14,995 bases of DNA from an uncultured Bacteroidales bacterium (GTDB taxonomy: Bacteria > Bacteroidota > Bacteroidia > Bacteroidales > Lentimicrobiaceae). Position numbers and translations under genes: made by a program. Location: the NCBI GenBank assembly GCA_937894795.1, contig CALCQV010000063.1, positions 1-14,995 of the forward strand. Reading direction: 5' to 3'. How positions within the stretch are numbered: position 1 is the first letter of the stretch; every line of letters begins with the position of its first letter. Shown here one piece after another: positions 13,561-14,995 of this stretch. The notes below the pieces were generated by a model. The model ran no database searches, was not told the origin of the DNA, and saw only the letters and a program-made list of their open reading frames with translations.

Positions 13561-14859
13561 ATGCCCGGAATAGAAGCTTTAGGATCAGTTAATAACAGGG
13601 TATGGCAGAAGCAATCCATAGGTTATAAACTTTTATACAAATATGCCCGCTTTTGTTTCAGATCTTTTTATTCTGTTATTCATGTGGAAGGAAAAAATAA
13701 CATACCAGTAGGGAAACCTGTCATTTTCGCATCCAACCACCAAAATGCACTAATGGATCCCCTGGCTATTCTATTTTGTGCTGATCAACCGGTTTACTTT
13801 TTGGCAAGAGCAGATATTTTCAAGAAAAAATATGTTGCCAAAGTTCTGGATTTCCTTAAGATAATGCCTGTATACCGGCTTAGAGATGAAGTTGATATAA
13901 TTGAAAAAGACAAAGAGGTTTTTAAAAAGACTGCTGCATTACTTTCAGATGGTAATTCCTTGGGGATTTTACCGGAAGGGACACATACTCCTATTAAAAA
14001 ACTTTCAAAACTTAAAAAGGGAATTTGCCGTATTGCATTTGAAACTATTTCAAATGCTGGTTTTAACGCTGAACTATTTATTGTACCTGTAGGCATTGAT
14101 TATAGTGATTATAAAAGACAGGGCAGTGATCTGGTAGTAATTTTTGGCAAACCGATGGAAGTAAGTTATTATTATAGTCTTTATAAAGAGAATCCAAATA
14201 AAGCAACAGCCAGACTACGTGATGATTTGGCAGAATCTATCAAATCATTGATGATAAATGTTGATATAGATGGAGAGTATCAGTTTATTTATGATTATTC
14301 TCAATTGTTGGCAAATACTGCAATTGAAAGTTTAATTACAAATTCAGCCAGCAAGGAAGACTCTTCAAATGCAGGGAATAATAACAACATAACATTCAGA
14401 CGCAATACTAAATCAGCGGAATTAGTATATGAGCGATATAAACTTGTAAGGAATGAGGTAGAGCGACTTAAAGATCTTTACAATAATAATATAGATGCTT
14501 ATAAGGTGCTGAAGAACCAGTTTTCACATGAAATAAGCAAAAGTGAAATCCCCTATTCCTTATCAAGGTTAGTGAATAAAAATTCTTCCATATTTATCCG
14601 TACTATAAAATTAGTACTAAGTTTGTTCGCTTATTTATTAAACTTTCCACCTTTTCTTTTGGCAGACTATTTCTCAAAAAATGTAAAAGATCAACAATTT
14701 AAGGGCACCCTTAAATACGGCTCCTCACTAATAGTTTTTCCACTTTGGTATTTAATACTATTCTCAATAGTTTCACTGTTTTTTAGTTTAACAGTTGGAT
14801 TGGCTACTACATTTATTGGCTTCATTTTAGCTGTTCTAAAGTTAAAATACGCGGACTGA
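13561..14859 (+). CDS. Membrane-associated PlsC-type glycerolipid acyltransferase (HX5D variant)
   Basis: Predicted to acylate glycerol phosphate or a lysophospholipid at the inner membrane. From ATG 13561 it has 432 residues. The PlsC blocks are visible: SNHQNALMD with H60 and D66 (catalytic), IMPVYRLRD (101-109), ILPEGTH (136-142) and VPVGID (175-180). The His and Asp are five residues apart, not the usual four, as in the fungal GPT2/SCT1 glycerol-phosphate acyltransferases and related bacterial proteins. The middle (about 230-340) looks helical and charged, and the C-terminus has two or three membrane segments (about 345-370, 390-430). ATG 13561 lies 21 nt after the transporter stop; a TTG at 13552 would add three residues. 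Likely co-transcribed with the BASS gene; followed by a strong terminator. Confidence 0.88.
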   Translation: MPGIEALGSVNNRVWQKQSIGYKLLYKYARFCFRSFYSVIHVEGKNNIPVGKPVIFASNHQNALMDPLAILFCADQPVYFLARADIFKKKYVAKVLDFLKIMPVYRLRDEVDIIEKDKEVFKKTAALLSDGNSLGILPEGTHTPIKKLSKLKKGICRIAFETISNAGFNAELFIVPVGIDYSDYKRQGSDLVVIFGKPMEVSYYYSLYKENPNKATARLRDDLAESIKSLMINVDIDGEYQFIYDYSQLLANTAIESLITNSASKEDSSNAGNNNNITFRRNTKSAELVYERYKLVRNEVERLKDLYNNNIDAYKVLKNQFSHEISKSEIPYSLSRLVNKNSSIFIRTIKLVLSLFAYLLNFPPFLLADYFSKNVKDQQFKGTLKYGSSLIVFPLWYLILFSIVSLFFSLTVGLATTFIGFILAVLKLKYAD

Positions 14860-14940
14860 AACCTAGATTTCATTACGATATAGAAGTCTTTACCATTTAT
14901 TGTTGGTTAGGTTAAGAAATGGGAATAGCATAGAACATGA

Positions 14941-14975
14941 AAAAAGAGGCTGTCTCAAAAGGATAGCCTCTTTTT
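14941..14975 (+). terminator. Strong intrinsic terminator after the acyltransferase gene
   Basis: AAAAAGAGGCTGTC (14941-14954) pairs with GATAGCCTCTTTTT (14962-14975) over 14 bp with one G-T wobble around TCAAAAG, and a CTTTT tail continues the T-run. It lies 81 bp after the stop. Its A and T arms make it usable from both sides. The GAGGCTGTCTCAAAA word also recalls insertion-sequence ends, which I could not check. Nothing else is seen in 14860-14940. Confidence 0.75.
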
Positions 14976-14995
14976 CTTTTAATGCGATAATTAAA

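Overview
The window looks like chromosomal DNA from a member of the Bacteroidota, probably a Bacteroidales-like environmental lineage. Four things point that way. The left-edge gene ends in a gliding-motility/type IX secretion (T9SS type B) C-terminal domain. Glycyl-tRNA synthetase is the single-chain form. Ribosome binding sites are nearly absent. Several genes are preceded by the Bacteroidota -7 promoter box TAnnTTTG, usually extended as TTTGC(A/C)CC. No rRNA, tRNA, CRISPR array, transposase or phage gene was found. The left-edge gene is visibly richer in G+C than the rest, and the right end is the most A+T-rich part.

Layout. (1) 1-2039, +: 3' part of a large secreted modular protein (SprB-type repeats, a cohesin-like domain, Ig/PKD-like modules, T9SS sorting domain). 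(2) 2040-2291: spacer with two hairpins and the glycyl-tRNA synthetase promoter. (3) 2292-3809, +: glyQS, then a strong two-way hairpin terminator. (4) 3914-6114, -: operon prs-rplY-pth (PRPP synthesis, 5S-rRNA-binding protein L25/CTC, peptidyl-tRNA hydrolase), with a perfect 13-bp palindrome between rplY and pth. (5) 6115-6422: divergent control region for prs and queA, including a queA leader of about 155 nt. (6) 6423-8270, +: queA (queuosine) and ispD (isoprenoid precursor). (7) 8274-10498, -: a GT2 glycosyltransferase and a flippase-like membrane protein, overlapping by 4 nt. (8) 10522-11097, +: ruvC. (9) 11123-12409, -: a PLP enzyme of the threonine synthase fold that best fits the cysteate synthase group. 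(10) 12592-14859, +: a BASS-type transporter and a membrane acyltransferase, closed by a strong intrinsic terminator at 14941-14975.

How the genes relate. Most are housekeeping genes linked by a translation/RNA theme (glyQS, pth, rplY, queA) with prs, ispD and ruvC. The less ordinary parts are the T9SS cargo with a cohesin-like module, the glycosyltransferase/flippase pair, and the cysteate-synthase-like / BASS / acyltransferase block. That block could serve sulfonate or lipid metabolism, which is inference. The observation I find most worth testing is in the queA leader: a ten-codon open frame, M-N-Y-Y-K-H-N-N-S-F. Six of its nine codons after Met are NAY codons, the class read by the tRNAs that carry queuosine, directly upstream of a queuosine biosynthesis gene. 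It may be a leader peptide sensing tRNA queuosine status, or chance in A+T-rich DNA.
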